The notes beneath the pieces were generated by a model, which was not told the origin of the DNA, searched no databases, and saw only the letters and a list, made by a program, of their open reading frames with translations. Of a stretch of DNA of 64,000 bases, positions 42,130 to 53,306 are shown in pieces (the stretch's first letter is position 1; each line of letters starts with the position of its first letter). Both the position numbers and the translations under genes were made by a program. Source of the stretch: Boothiomyces macroporosus (lineage: Eukaryota; Chytridiomycota; Chytridiomycetes; Rhizophydiales; Terramycetaceae); the NCBI GenBank assembly GCA_027604185.1, contig JADGKB010000062.1, forward strand, positions 1 to 64,000, read 5' to 3'.

Positions 42130-43789
42130 TTATTCAAGTACAAATAGAGATAGAATCTTTTTCACTTCATTGCGCGACAATCCTTCAATACCACTATCAA
42201 TCAAACTCACTTTTTCGTCTAATGGTTTCAGCAATACTTGTAACCCGACCATACTCTTTGGAATCTTTCCCAGTACTTGAAACTGGTTCAAATCAATCTC
42301 CAACTGCCTAGCACCCTCCATATCATACCTCTTCAGTATAACATTATCAAACACGTATAAATCGTACTTTTGCATTACAAGCATCCATATATCATTGTCA
42401 CCATTTAGTTCTTTAAGACTCTTGATAGTTTGTAATATAATCACAAAATCTCTTGATACTATTCCTTTGTATTCCATATCAAAACTATATTAGAAACACT
42501 TACTATTTGACATACATTAGCGATGAATTCACAATTTCCGTATAAAACTCACTGGTAATTAAATCTAATAATTCTGATTGGAATTCAGAGTGCTGATCAA
42601 TCAAATAATCGAAATTCGTCTTTCTTTCAAAAGACAATGTAATGTAAATCTGATCGAGTGTATCTTGCTCAATGGCATCTATAATTTGCTTGATTGATTC
42701 ATAAATGCTTGTAATAATTCCTAGTTTCTTGTGCTTTTCTTTGGTTTGATTGACTGTAAAAAAAGTGTTTTTGTACTCGCTTACTTTAACTTGCAGTTGC
42801 TCCCTGTAGTATAATACTATAGAATAATAAGCACCAGTGAATATTTCCAGATTATCGATATTCAAATACTTGGATTTCTGTTTGATTTGATTGAGGATAG
42901 TGAATAAAATCATTGTTGAATTCTCAGTTTCTACATTCAATTGGTGCTTTCCAATTTCAATTTCATGTTCTTTCCATTTACCAATATCCAATTCATTTAA
43001 TAAATCAAATTGAATCTTTGGCTGGAATTCAATCGTCTTTAGAATTAGATCAATAAACTCATTGCTATTTGATATTGCAAGATCATTGTTCAACTTTTTG
43101 ATCAGTATTGAAAACAGTGATTTCTTGTACTCATCCAATGGATTATCCAAGTCGATTGATTCCACCATTGATTGGTTTTGAATATATTCCTTGTAGACAT
43201 AATCAAAATAGTATTCCGGCTCCCATTAATTATTGTTACCTTGTATTAGGATAAACTAACCTAGGATAAAAAAAAAGAAAACCTTGTTTGTTTCCTTTCC
43301 ATGTTTGAAATGAAAATTAAACTTTTTCTTGAAATCAGTGGTAGTGTAATCCAACAAATGACCAAATTCTTTAAATTGAAACTTATCCATCAATTTCTGT
43401 AACGATCGCAAATCTTTTCCTTTTTTCAATTCTAAAAATGTAGGAATTATTGTCTTTTTATAGTGCATATCGATTGAATCAATCAATCGCCTGTGATATT
43501 CTTTTTTAGGATTAAAAGATCCTGGAACCGAATTAAAATTAACTTTTAATCTTTTCAGGATATTAAAGCCATCAATTATAGATTTAAACTGTATAAATTG
43601 ATCAAAATCACAGTTCTTGAGTTCATACAGTCTTTCCAACAGTCGTAAAAAGAGGTAATAGAATAAAGAGTAATCAATTGAATAATCCATCCTTTTCAAA
43701 TGAAATGATTCCAGTCGTTTCTTGTATTCCTTGATTTCCAATTTGAAATTTTCTAGTTTTAGTTTCTCCTTTTCCAACTCTAGATGCAT
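42130..43789 (-). CDS. RINT1/Tip20-like subunit of the Dsl1/NRZ tether
   Basis: About 525 aa, ATG 43789. Tethers Golgi-derived COPI vesicles at the ER with Dsl1/ZW10 partners. N-terminal coiled coil (LELEKEKLKLENFKLEIKEY), then a helical-bundle protein. The family hallmark is FHFKHGKETNKPEYYFDYVY, matching the conserved FxGxRxTNRxDKPEWFFxYV of RINT1/Tip20. In the genome it is interrupted after TNK by a 63-nt insert (43220-43282) built of three successive GT-AG units (see findings). A second intron of 19 nt lies near 42487-42505. Shorter than yeast Tip20 (701 aa). Only 23 bp separate it from the divergent gene at 43813. Confidence 0.75.
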
Positions 43790-43812
43790 CCGATTTTTTA
43801 ATTTTTTTTAAA

Positions 43813-44667
43813 ATGTTGAATAGCGACCTGCTCTTGATAATATTCAAATTGCTGCAGCCAGCTATCCGGATTAATCTTGATAATTTCACTTCGGATTCTG
43901 GAATTGTTTATTCGAAAAACAAACCAATTTTATTAATATTACTTCATGTCAACAAGTTGTTTCGAAGGACAGCATTAATGCATCCAATATTTACTTTTCT
44001 AAATCATTATCTATTATCAAAAAACAAGAAACCAAAAATGATTTTACTGAATGAAATAAGAACAAATAACAGAATTCAAATATACCCAGGGATATTCAAA
44101 TATGAATTAGAAATCGGCGATTTAATCTCGATGCTAAGCAAATACAATGACTGCCAACAACTTATTTTGGTAATGGACTGGTACGTGTTGGGGAACGAAG
44201 AACTACAGATAATTTCTCGATTCAATTTAAAAAAACTAGTCTTGCAAGGAATAGAAAACAAAAAAGTTTTAAAAGGATTCTCTTCAAAAACAATCAAAAA
44301 ATTTTACAATTTTAACTTGGACTATCTTCATTTAGATTGCTACGGATTATCATTCAAAAGAATTCTTCCCTTATTATCAATCAAAGAGTTATCTCTTTGT
44401 AATTTAAAAGAAATTGATTTGGATCAAATAACGAGCTCAAAACTAACTGTATATTTCAGAAAAATTAATATTTATCGACTGGATCCAATACTGATGATGA
44501 ATATCTTGATTAGTAACCAAACAAGGATAGAGCCGGAAATAAGAGGAAGGTTTACTGGATTAGAAATCAAATTGGTTTATCAAGACCCAGACTTTTTGTA
44601 TTCATTAGCAGAGAAATTGGGATTAAGAGTTAAAAGTAGAGGAACAAATTACCTTTTATGTCAATAG
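43813..44667 (+). CDS. F-box-like / LRR-like hypothetical protein
   Basis: 284 aa. The N-terminus (MLNSDLLLIIFKLLQPA) followed by a helix with HVNKLFRRTALMHPIF looks like a degenerate F-box. The rest has repeated leucine-rich strands (LKKLVLQGI, LDYLHLDCYGL, IKELSLCNLKEID) spaced like leucine-rich repeats. Such proteins usually select substrates for SCF ubiquitin ligases; here that is inference. High Ile/Asn/Lys reflects the AT-rich base composition. Its start is 23 bp from the divergent RINT1-like start, so both share a minimal promoter. Confidence 0.62.
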   Translation: MLNSDLLLIIFKLLQPAIRINLDNFTSDSGIVYSKNKPILLILLHVNKLFRRTALMHPIFTFLNHYLLSKNKKPKMILLNEIRTNNRIQIYPGIFKYELEIGDLISMLSKYNDCQQLILVMDWYVLGNEELQIISRFNLKKLVLQGIENKKVLKGFSSKTIKKFYNFNLDYLHLDCYGLSFKRILPLLSIKELSLCNLKEIDLDQITSSKLTVYFRKINIYRLDPILMMNILISNQTRIEPEIRGRFTGLEIKLVYQDPDFLYSLAEKLGLRVKSRGTNYLLCQ

Positions 44668-44910
44668 AATATTAGTTTGTTAAGAATCTTACTTTTGAGA
44701 TCCTCGTTATTTATTATTTAGTATTGAAATCATTTCCGTGAAGACTATAATACCAAGGCCCAGAACCTTGTATGGACACCAGAGCTCCAAGTATAGGGAC
44801 TAGAACCCGCTGTATTTGCACTAGAACTCTGAGTATAGGATGTATTACTCTGATATTTCACATGATGTTTCATATTCAAGCCACAGAAAAAAGTTTAACT
44901 CCAAGTTAAA

Positions 44911-46238
44911 ATGCATAAAGAGCCTCTTGACATGTTGCAGCAACTCAGTGATTTTTACAGAGATAATTCAGAATTATACTCCTCGTTCGATATCAATTCC
45001 TATGAACAGCTCACCGCTTCAGAAATGGCTCAGTTTGTTCTCTCTGTTCCTCAAAAGCTGGATGTGGTATTGGAAGACAAGTCGCTGGAAATTACTCCTT
45101 TAGGAAGCTTTGAAATATGGAGCGTAAATTAGTATTAAGTTAGACCGATCAAACACCTCCACCTAAATTTATCACAAGAAAGACAGTAGTAACCAGAAAA
45201 GAATTCTACAGCTGGTTTGACAGCTTTGGAAAATTAAAAGTACCTATTGGACAGGTGGAATATAGGATATTCTCTGGCGGGTTGGACTCTAGTATACGTG
45301 GCGAATGTTTTAAATTTCTATTGGGTGTATACCCTTGGTCCAGTACCACTGCGGAAAGAAACACTTATCGGGAAATCAACAAGAGTACTTATTCAAGGTA
45401 TAAATTACAGTGGCAGTCTATTCTCGAGCAAAAAACAAATTATCTGTACTCGCAATATCAGGAAAATTTGTTTAGAATTGAAAAGGATGTTGTCAGAACT
45501 GATCGAAATCATTCATTTTACCCTTCAATTGAAACTTCAGATCCTTCAGAAATGATTTCCAAATGTCCAAAAATGGGTTTACTAAGGGATATACTAATGA
45601 CATTCACCAGCAGCTTTCCCAACAACGAACCTGGGTTTGTTCAAGGAATGGCAGACTTGTGTTCACCTCTACTAATCCACATTGAAGACGAAAGTGAAGC
45701 ATTTTGGTGCTTTGCAGGATTAATGAACAAGAAAAAAGAAAACTTTAACAATGACGGTGCTGGTAATTATTACTAATTTAGGAATCAAGAGACAACTAGA
45801 ACTGTTGCGTAAACTATTAAAAGTAATGGATTTACCATTGTACACAAAGTTGAACGAAATTGGATCCATGAACCTATTTTGCGCATTTAGATGGATATTG
45901 GTACTATTTAAAAGGGAATTTCCATTTGAACAAACAATGAAACTATGGGATACTTGTTTCTCTAATTACTACTCGACAGATTTCCATATATTCATTTGTT
46001 TGACAATATTTGAAACACACAGAAACGAAATAATTGGACATATTGAAGATACTGACGAACTACTATGCGTAACTAGAATTAACAATAGTTTATACACGGA
46101 TTGAGTAACAAAATGGATTCCGACGCTATCTTGGCTTCTGCTGAAGATTTGTTTCTACAATTCAAAAAGATTTGCAAAGCCCAAGGGTGTTTGCAAGAAG
46201 GACGGCTAGATTTGGAAAAGGTTTTAGGCTCATTTTAA
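44911..46238 (+). CDS. TBC-domain Rab GTPase-activating protein (Gyp7/TBC1D15-like)
   Basis: About 422 aa with introns at 45124-45143 (20 nt), 45764-45782 (19 nt) and 46069-46088 (20 nt). TBC motifs: IFSGGLDSSIRGECFKFLLGVYPW (arginine finger IRGE), RIEKDVVRTDR, LLRDILMTF, then FVQGMADLCSPLL (glutamine finger YVQGM-type), FWCFAGLM, LFCAFRWILVLFKREF and LWDTCFS. The order and spacing fit the Gyp7/TBC1D15 group, which acts on Rab7/Ypt7-like GTPases. The N-terminus is shorter than in Gyp7. After the stop at 46236 an in-phase open piece (46261-46339, GIKVEYNEKWFPCS) could belong to the protein if a 41-nt intron is used. Confidence 0.85.
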
Positions 46239-46391
46239 ATAAATACTTTGTAATTCTATAGGGAATCAAAGTAGAATATAATGAGAAATGGTTTCCGTGC
46301 TCGATTAACAATCAAATAGAAGCCATGTTTAAGATAGCATAATACAATGAGATGAAGGTTTATTTCGAGCATAGAATCAGTTTTACGCGTC

Positions 46392-47094
46392 ATGGCAAAG
46401 AACAAACGAGTCGATATTCAAAATGACAATGCTAGCACCACATTCATTCTAGAACCAAAGCCAACACTACTAGAGCGTATTTCGAAACTCAAAGATATTT
46501 CCATCTACACAAACAAACCAATTTTTGTCAAGTTAGTACTCTTGTTGACTCTAGTAACTCTAGCTAACTTAGATTTCAAGCACAGTATTGGGGATATATT
46601 TGGCAACACAATCGTCGTACTATGCCGTACCAATGTTTGTACAGTTCTTTATTACAGCTATTCCAGCATTAATAGCATTCAATTTTCTTAGATTGAAAAA
46701 TCACAAAATGTCATTCTATTTAAACCTCATAGTAAGCATGGTATAACACAGTGTGCTCTGTTTACTTTGGCAGTTTTCATTGCACTTTCGACCCTTTCAA
46801 CCACAGCCAGTGCTTCAAAACTGCACAATGTAGCCAAATGTAATTCTGGTAAATTCGATTAATTCAGATTGTGATTTACCAACGAATTCGGTATTCTCTT
46901 TTAGTTACAAATGTCAAAACTACTACTGCTCAAACGATACTTTTAACTCGTACATGTCTTTGATTAGCACTTCTGTAACCGAAATCACTACTAGTACGAT
47001 ATTTCTTTTCATTCAAGTAAGGATTGCTAACGAGGTGTTGCTGTTTCACGTTTTAACAAATCGAATTGTAAAAAACAAGGAAGAAAATATATAA
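46392..47094 (+). CDS. four-transmembrane-helix protein, unknown
   Basis: About 208-214 aa from four or five exons. Introns of 19 nt (gtaactctagctaacttag), 20 nt and 19 nt restore a continuous frame; an 18-nt GT-AG segment after FLFIQ is stop-free and in frame, so it can be intron or coding. Helices: FVKLVLLLTLISSTVLGIYL, AVPMFVQFFITAIPALIAFN, LNLICALFTLAVFIALSTL and a last one near SVTEITTSTIFLFI. The loop before the last helix has several Cys (SDCDLP, YKCQNYYCSND), as in MARVEL or Sur7/claudin-like proteins, to which it might belong. Family not established. N-terminus cytosolic and polar. Confidence 0.65.
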
Positions 47095-47097
47095 CGT

Positions 47098-49096
47098 TTA
47101 TTGCTTTGAACTATTTGATCGTTTTCGAAGTAGTTTTACAGGTACTGGCGGGGGTGGTTTATTTAATGGCGGTAGTGCAGCGTTCTTTGCAGCAGACTTT
47201 TGAGTTGATGCAAATACATTTGGGTTTCCATTTTGGCTCATTTGACTGGGAGTGCGTTGAGGAGACAACAAGTTTTTACTGTCTTCTTTTTCCAGTTTAG
47301 ACTCTGGTTGCTCTGTAATCGTATTGGAAACCCCATCGCGTTCTTCAATTACCGCAAATGGAGTGAACTCATGCGCTTGCACGTTTATTGATGGTACAGA
47401 GTAAGCAGAGTTTGATTTTTTTAACGAGTTTCTTGAAGATGTTCTTCTGGAAAACCCTCCTCTGAAACTGCTATCTACATTTTCAACACTATAAGAAGGA
47501 AGTCTCGGTCTAACACTTGCTGGAGTATCACCCTGAAAGGAAGATCTACTACTTTCTGCAGGAGAGTTATCTTCTACTCTGATGGCCATTTTAGAGTATA
47601 TAGAATTAACAGGCTTTTCTTGAGTATCTGCTACGGATATTTCAGGCTGGGTAAGATTGGGGATGCTTGGGACTGAACTTTGAACGGCTAGTAAACTTTC
47701 AAGTCCTGAATATAGCTGAGAAAGAGTTTTGGAATACTCTATTAGCTCTGTGTATTTCCGCTGAGCAAATACTTTCCATTGCCCCAACCGAAATGTTTTA
47801 TTTTCCTCCATAACACTTACAACTTTATATCGAGCAGCTTCTAGGTGCAACATGGCTTTTTGCTTTGCCTGTTTCGATTGCTGCCCTTTTTGCATATTGG
47901 TTGTAGATATCGACTTGTCAATATATTCCCGGATATACTTTGTTCCATCCCTTTCTCTGCTCTCTATTTGAGCAAGGAGAGTAACTTGGTCATCAAATAG
48001 CTGCAAGACCTGTTTAAAAACGGGGTTAGCTTCGGGATTTTCTCCAGGAAAGACCGTTTTTACGCTGTAAACACTAGGGATTCTGTTTAACGTTCCAGTC
48101 GCATTTGATTTTCTCTTTATGCTTGGATTAAACTTACTCTTATGATTTGTTGGAACCAGCAGGAGAGAAGGAGAATTAATGTTATCGCTGTTAATCCACT
48201 TTTGAAGGACAGTAAACAGCATTGAATTATCACCACATTGCTAAAGTCAAATAAGAGTTACCTCCAAATTGAAACTTGCAAGAAAGAAGAGCCAATTGAA
48301 TATTTTACAGACATGCGTGATTTCCGTTAGCCTAAGGGCCTTCCACGAATACGAGCATCTTTCAGAATACCTTAACCACTTTTTCAAACTTTCCATTCGT
48401 ATTTCCCTTGTTTGGAGCTGCTTGGGGCTGGCATATCCAATTTTGAAAGTTCCCTTTACAGTTTCTTTTTTGTCCTTTGGGGCATTTGGAGGATTCAAGA
48501 AGCCTTTCATACTCTCATATATTGTAGAAAAGGTGTCCCATAATTTTGAATATTGAAATAACAGTTCTTTGATAACCAAAGGAGTTCGCGTTTGTCTAAT
48601 TGACATCAGCTCTACTTTTTTATCCTGTACCGACCTTTCTAATATTTCGTATTTCCTTTGGACTTTGGCATAGTTGGAAATCGTTTTGTCTTCGAGATAT
48701 ATCATGTCATCTTGAGTTACTGGAGATACTTTGGGGTTCTTCTTTGTTAGTGCAAGCAATTCTCGCTTCATTTTGATTCTACATTTGATTTCATGATGCA
48801 ATTCACGTTCCATTGCGAGAATATCTTTTATATGATTCAAGTGCTCGTCAATGGTATCCAAAAACGTCCTTGAAAGAATGAAAAATTCTGTGGACAGCAT
48901 AGACAATTGCTTCAAAATCCCAACAATAAATTCTCTTTCATCATCATCTTCATCCTAATATTAGTTATACGTTACACTTCCCCAATGGACGGCATACAAT
49001 TGAGTTTTTTCAAGCGTGTCGACAAAGTCCACTTTGGATTAAAAATTATATACTCCACGATGATTTAAAATCAACCCCAGAATCAATAATTTCCAT
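47098..49096 (-). CDS. coiled-coil (BAR/I-BAR-like) protein with disordered tail
   Basis: About 644 aa; ATG 49096 (MEIIDSGVDFKSSWMDF). Introns of 22, 21 and 21 nt: in the codon of the second Met, after VHWGS, and after FNLE. Residues about 45-400 form long helices (FLDTIDEHLNHIKDILAMERELHHEIKC..., YAKVQRKYEILERSVQ, KQKAMLHLEAARYKVVSVMEE, FAQRKYTELIEYSKTL) in the pattern of BAR-type or sorting-nexin C-terminal dimers. The tail is Ser/Pro-rich, with RPRLPS, SRRTSSRNSLKKS and a final PLNKPPPPVPVKLLRKR proline stretch that could bind SH3 domains. A membrane-shaping or endocytic role is plausible, not shown. Stop is 3 bp from the convergent membrane-protein gene. Confidence 0.6.
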
Positions 49097-49218
49097 CAAA
49101 TACTTTTTATTCTCTTTGCTGTGAAGAATTTCTAAATCCAGCTTTGAATTCAGACACCCCATTGCAGCTTGAAATTCTTGTCGCGTAAAATGACAAACTT
49201 GATTTATTAACTAAATTA

Positions 49219-52200
49219 TTATCTTCCTCTGCCTCGGCCAAATCCATCACGGTAGCCACGTGGATCTCGTTTCTTCCATTCGAAATCTCTTTCTCGGTCA
49301 TGCATTATCTCCCCAGAAGGACCGTACATCCTTTCACGGTCCAGCTGCTCTCTTGGTGGGCCAAATCTATCATTGAAATTATCATGAGCCCGGTAGTTCT
49401 GATGATAATATGGTTTGGGGAAATAAGGTCTTCCTCTTCCACGATTTGAATATTGATGTGGCGGAATAAATCTGTCATTTGGACCTTGAAAGCGTTCTGG
49501 ACCATTTGGAGGGAATCGTTCCCCCGAATTGTGAGAAAACCTGTCATTTGAACTTGGGGGAAATCGGTCAGCAGTGGGAGGGTATCTTTCATTAGAGTTC
49601 TGAAAACGATCACTAGGGCCAGTATATCTATCTCTATTGTCAAAAGAGTTCCACGAATCTTCACGACGATCATGCTGCCTGAAGCCCATTCGTTTGTCGT
49701 TACTATCTATCCGTGTTATTTCATCCTTCATTCCTCTTGGATCAATATCTCTGCTCATACTCTCTGCACGATGATCCCTTTCGCTCCACGAATCTCGTTG
49801 AGATGTAATGGTTGGACTTCTATATTGAACTTTTTCTCGTGGAATTCGATCACTGGCTGGCGGGAAGCTTTCTCGATAGCTTCTGCCATAAGGAACCCGC
49901 TCTGGAGCTTTATCTATTTCTCGATCATCTTTTAACCCATGCATTGGCTCGCTTTCCCTTCTTTCCCTGTATCCTCTATCATTGTCTCTCCAGCCCTTCG
50001 ATTCATATGACGTGTATCTTTCGTATTCAAGAATATCTGAATTGTAACGGGGCGGTTCGCGATGTTCCATTGTGCTCTTTTCATAGGTTGAGTAAGATTT
50101 GGGATGTATATGGTCAGAAACAGGCTTGGGCGAAGACTGTTCAAAAGTGTTACTTTCTTTTGTAGACTCCACATTTTGATCTGGAGTAACAATTTCGCCT
50201 ACTTCACTCGGTTGATATTCAGGGCTGTTGCTAATTTTCACTTCTGAATTTTCGTTTCCAACATCGGTTGTCAAATTTTCGGAAGGCGGCTCTATTTCAG
50301 CAACAGAGGATTCCAAATTCGAAGGTTCTTCACTCGCTGCTTCATTCATAGGGTGAGTTTCTGTGGATGGCATAACAAAAGACTTTTGCTTCATAAAATC
50401 TCGTAATGAAACTCTTTTAGGCTCCACCTTCTCAGCCTCGTCTTCTTGCACAGTATCCTTTGCTTCCCCGTCGTCTTGAATTAAAGACTCTATGTCTTGC
50501 TTCTCCATAGATTTATCTTCCACCATTTCAAAATCTTCGAATGAGCTGTCAACTGTTCGTGACGGTTCTTCTCCAAATAGCAATTCTTCCATTTCGGTGT
50601 TGGATATCTCCAAGTTGCTGTCTTTGGTTTCATCAGCTTCCTCCATAGTAGCAATTTCGCCTTGCTCGCTCTCTGATCCAGGTGTTTCTTCTATCTCGTT
50701 TTCGAATCTTTCCAGTATAATTTCGTCCTGATTTAAAAGGTAGTTCCACATGATCAAGTCCTTATTATTACTTTCCGCTGCAACTTGGACTCCCCTTTGC
50801 CGTTTTATTTCAAATTCAGATAGTGTGTCATAAAACTCACTTGTTGGGATATCAGGATCTGCAAATTAATCAAATTATACCTCCAAATTTAGATCTCTTG
50901 AAATTTTCTGCAAAAGAAATTGTATCATTTACATAACAGGTAGTATCTTCTTCACAGATGCATGAATAATGACAATACCCATCGCCTGGTTGTAGTATAA
51001 TTTCCTCTCCTTGTTTAATAGCTTTTGTTGTGAAAATGCCTAACCTTGGTCTATCGGAAAATGCAACTGGTGGATCTACAAAATCTGAGTTTTGCAATGA
51101 TTGAGATAGTTTTTCACTATTAATCAACTTGCGATCTCCAATTTCAGAATAGTCGATAGCCCATACAAGTTTCAAAGTAGCATTACATCTTTCCAAATCA
51201 TTCTCATTCGCACCGCAACATGATCGAACGAATCTGCCATCAAACCCACCAAACTCTCTGGAATCTATCCACAATTGCGATTCCTGAGACTGTTCAACTC
51301 CTGGAACACAAAACACAAAAGGTGGAGCCAGCAAGGCAGGACTGGATCGATTTTCTTTACATATGGGTATCAAAGATTGTACTTGATCTTTCTTGTCCAA
51401 ATCAACCTTTCCACTGATAACTCCCATAATTGAAGATACAAAGCAGCCAGAGTCCATATTTTCAGTTGCAAACAACCCCATCTTTTTAGCTCCTGAGCAA
51501 TATTTTTGGTCTACTGAATCATAGATAGCTTTAAAATTCAATGAAAATTCGTCTTCCAACATTGCAACTGCGTCTGGCAAACTTTCAACTGGGTTATTTG
51601 GCTTTTCTGATAGATTTGGAATAATATCTAAAACTTGAAACAATGGAAACGTATCAGTCTTGGTTTGAATCGACTCTAATGCATCCTTTGCAAATGGAGT
51701 AATCAAGCATCGAGAACAGCTAGCAAATATTTGTAAATTGGAAGCGTATTCTTCTTCATAAATGGTTGAAAACCTAGTCTGCAACTCCTTTGAAAAGTCT
51801 TTTTTACGAATTATAAATGGATCTGGAGAAGACTGTCTCGACTGGATCTGGGGGACACTATGCAGCCGAGGTCTTCCTCTCGGTTTCTGTCTTTCAAACT
51901 CCATTGCAATATCATTCCCGATAGAATCTTTAAATTTTTTTCGTGGTGGAGACTGCATCATATCCTTGTTCTTTTTCTTTCTTCCGTCGATAGCTTTTAA
52001 TCCGATTTCAGGCGATTCTTTCCTTTTCCTCGGAGATGGCTTTTCAAATCTCTCCATTCGCTTCTTCTTTTCTTCAACTTTCTTGCCTTTGCCAGAATCC
52101 TTCATCCTCTTTCCTTGAAGAATAATTGCTCGCTAAGTCAATCAAGATTTACTTCTTTATCCAGCGTACGAGGCTCGCACATTTCACAGAAATACAGTTC

Positions 52201-52356
52201 TGGAACTATTATTAGTATCAAAGAACCTGTTTCTTCCGTTATTTCTACGCAAACGGCATGCTGCCATACTAGACATTTTTCACATTGAATTGTAAATCCA
52301 TCATCATGTACGAACCCACATATACATCTGATTTCTCCTTCTTCGTCTGCTGACAT
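49219..52356 (-). CDS. Set3-type PHD-finger/SET-domain protein with Arg/Gly-rich tail
   Basis: About 1,024 aa from four exons. ATG 52356: MSADEEGEIRCICGF opens a PHD finger (CICG...CEKCLVWQHAVC...YFCEMCEPR); a 21-nt stop-free intron (52206-52226) and a 20-nt intron follow. After a basic linker (GRPRL) the SET region has GLFATENMDSG, FVRSCCGANENDLERCNATL, RLGIFTTKAIKQGEEI and post-SET-like CICEEDTTCYV. The FVRSCCxAN form of the usual RSCxPN, in the Set3/Set4/MLL5 group, is often linked to lost catalytic activity, so it may be a chromatin reader in a histone deacetylase complex. A 22-nt intron leads into a long acidic then Arg/Asp/Gly-rich tail ending GRGRGR. The tail could bind RNA. Confidence 0.82.
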
Positions 52357-52386
52357 TAGATTTAAAAAAGTCAAAAAATTTACAGT

Positions 52387-53087
52387 TTAATTTTCTATAT
52401 AAACAAGATAATCCGGCCTTTTAAAATAGCTCGTTGCTAGTTGGTTCCCCAAGTCAGTAGGTTGGGAGAAGGCTATGGATTCTTTTGGCAGCTCAACTCC
52501 ATAATAGAAATTCTTTCGCAAATAGTCCAACATCCATTTCCCGATCCCTTTTCTTCTATTAGGGTATGAAACCCATATTCTAGAAATCCCTATTTGTGCA
52601 GGCATCTTGTTTTCTTTATCCACATGGTTGTTGGATATTCTATAGCCGCCAGCAATTTCCAATGCAAGTAAAAGTCCAACAATCTGATTCTTGAAGATAC
52701 ACAAATATGCCAGAATTAGTAAATTGGTACCTTGTGATTCTCTACATCCAAATCCTGTTGGTGAGCGGCTCCTAATTCGTTATTTACGATATTCAATATT
52801 TCCAGAAACCTTTTCCATTTGCTAGAGCCTGATTTCAAACTAATTATAGTATACGTAGAGGCATCAGGGCAATTCCAGTTGAATATACTAGTGTGGTATT
52901 TGGAATGAATCTTTAAATCTTCCTCTGAATACTTGTTGTACTTCATTTGGCACTCTTTGCAGGTCTCGTATTCGGACAACTTTCTCTGGCCAAAGTTCAA
53001 ATGCGTTTGTTTGTACTCTTTCTTTGCTTCCGTTTTTTTCTTTATTTTCTTTATTTTTAGTTTTGTATTTTGTTTAAACAGATTCAT
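52387..53087 (-). CDS. ECO1: Eco1/ESCO cohesin acetyltransferase
   Basis: Acetylates Smc3 to establish sister-chromatid cohesion. About 226 aa, ATG 53087. A basic start, then QTHLNFGQRKLSEYETCKEC, a C2H2 zinc finger (CKECQMKY ... HSKYH), and the GNAT domain: GISRIWVSYPNRRKGIGKWM (acetyl-CoA loop RRKGIG), LDYLRKNFYYGVEL, SIAFSQPTDLGNQLA and YLVY at the end. The conserved strand KAYLCIFKNQIVGLLLALE spans an intron; keeping it needs a 20-nt intron (52711-52730, gtaccaatttactaattctg) with a TG acceptor. A 41-nt GT-AG alternative removes AYLCIFK. Intron choice is the only doubt. Confidence 0.92.
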
Positions 53088-53142
53088 TTCGGACAAGAAT
53101 TTTTGTAGGGTACCAGTTCATAATCAGCACCAGTCATATGAA

Positions 53143-53280
53143 GAGATAGAAATAGGTACTAGTATCTTTAAATTTCTGTCCCGGTGACGAGATAGAAATA
53201 GGTACTAGTATCTTTAAATTTCTATCCCGGTGACGAGATAGAATTAGGTACTAGTATCTTTAAATTTATATCTGGGTGAA
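53143..53280. repeat. 46-bp tandem repeat, three units
   Basis: Three head-to-tail units starting at 53143, 53189 and 53235, each beginning gagatagaa(a/t)taggtac and continuing through actagtatctttaaattt to a cccggtgac end; the third unit is diverged at its end. It lies between the Eco1 start (53087, transcribed leftward) and the CFAP54 stop (53307). Confidence 0.95.
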
Positions 53281-53306
53281 TAGCCAGAATCAATGACTAC
53301 CGTACT

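Noticed and set aside
45255..45555. Overlapping plus-strand frame in the TBC gene (45247-45555)
   Set aside because: It is a shadow of the TBC frame that carries the IRGE arginine-finger motif.
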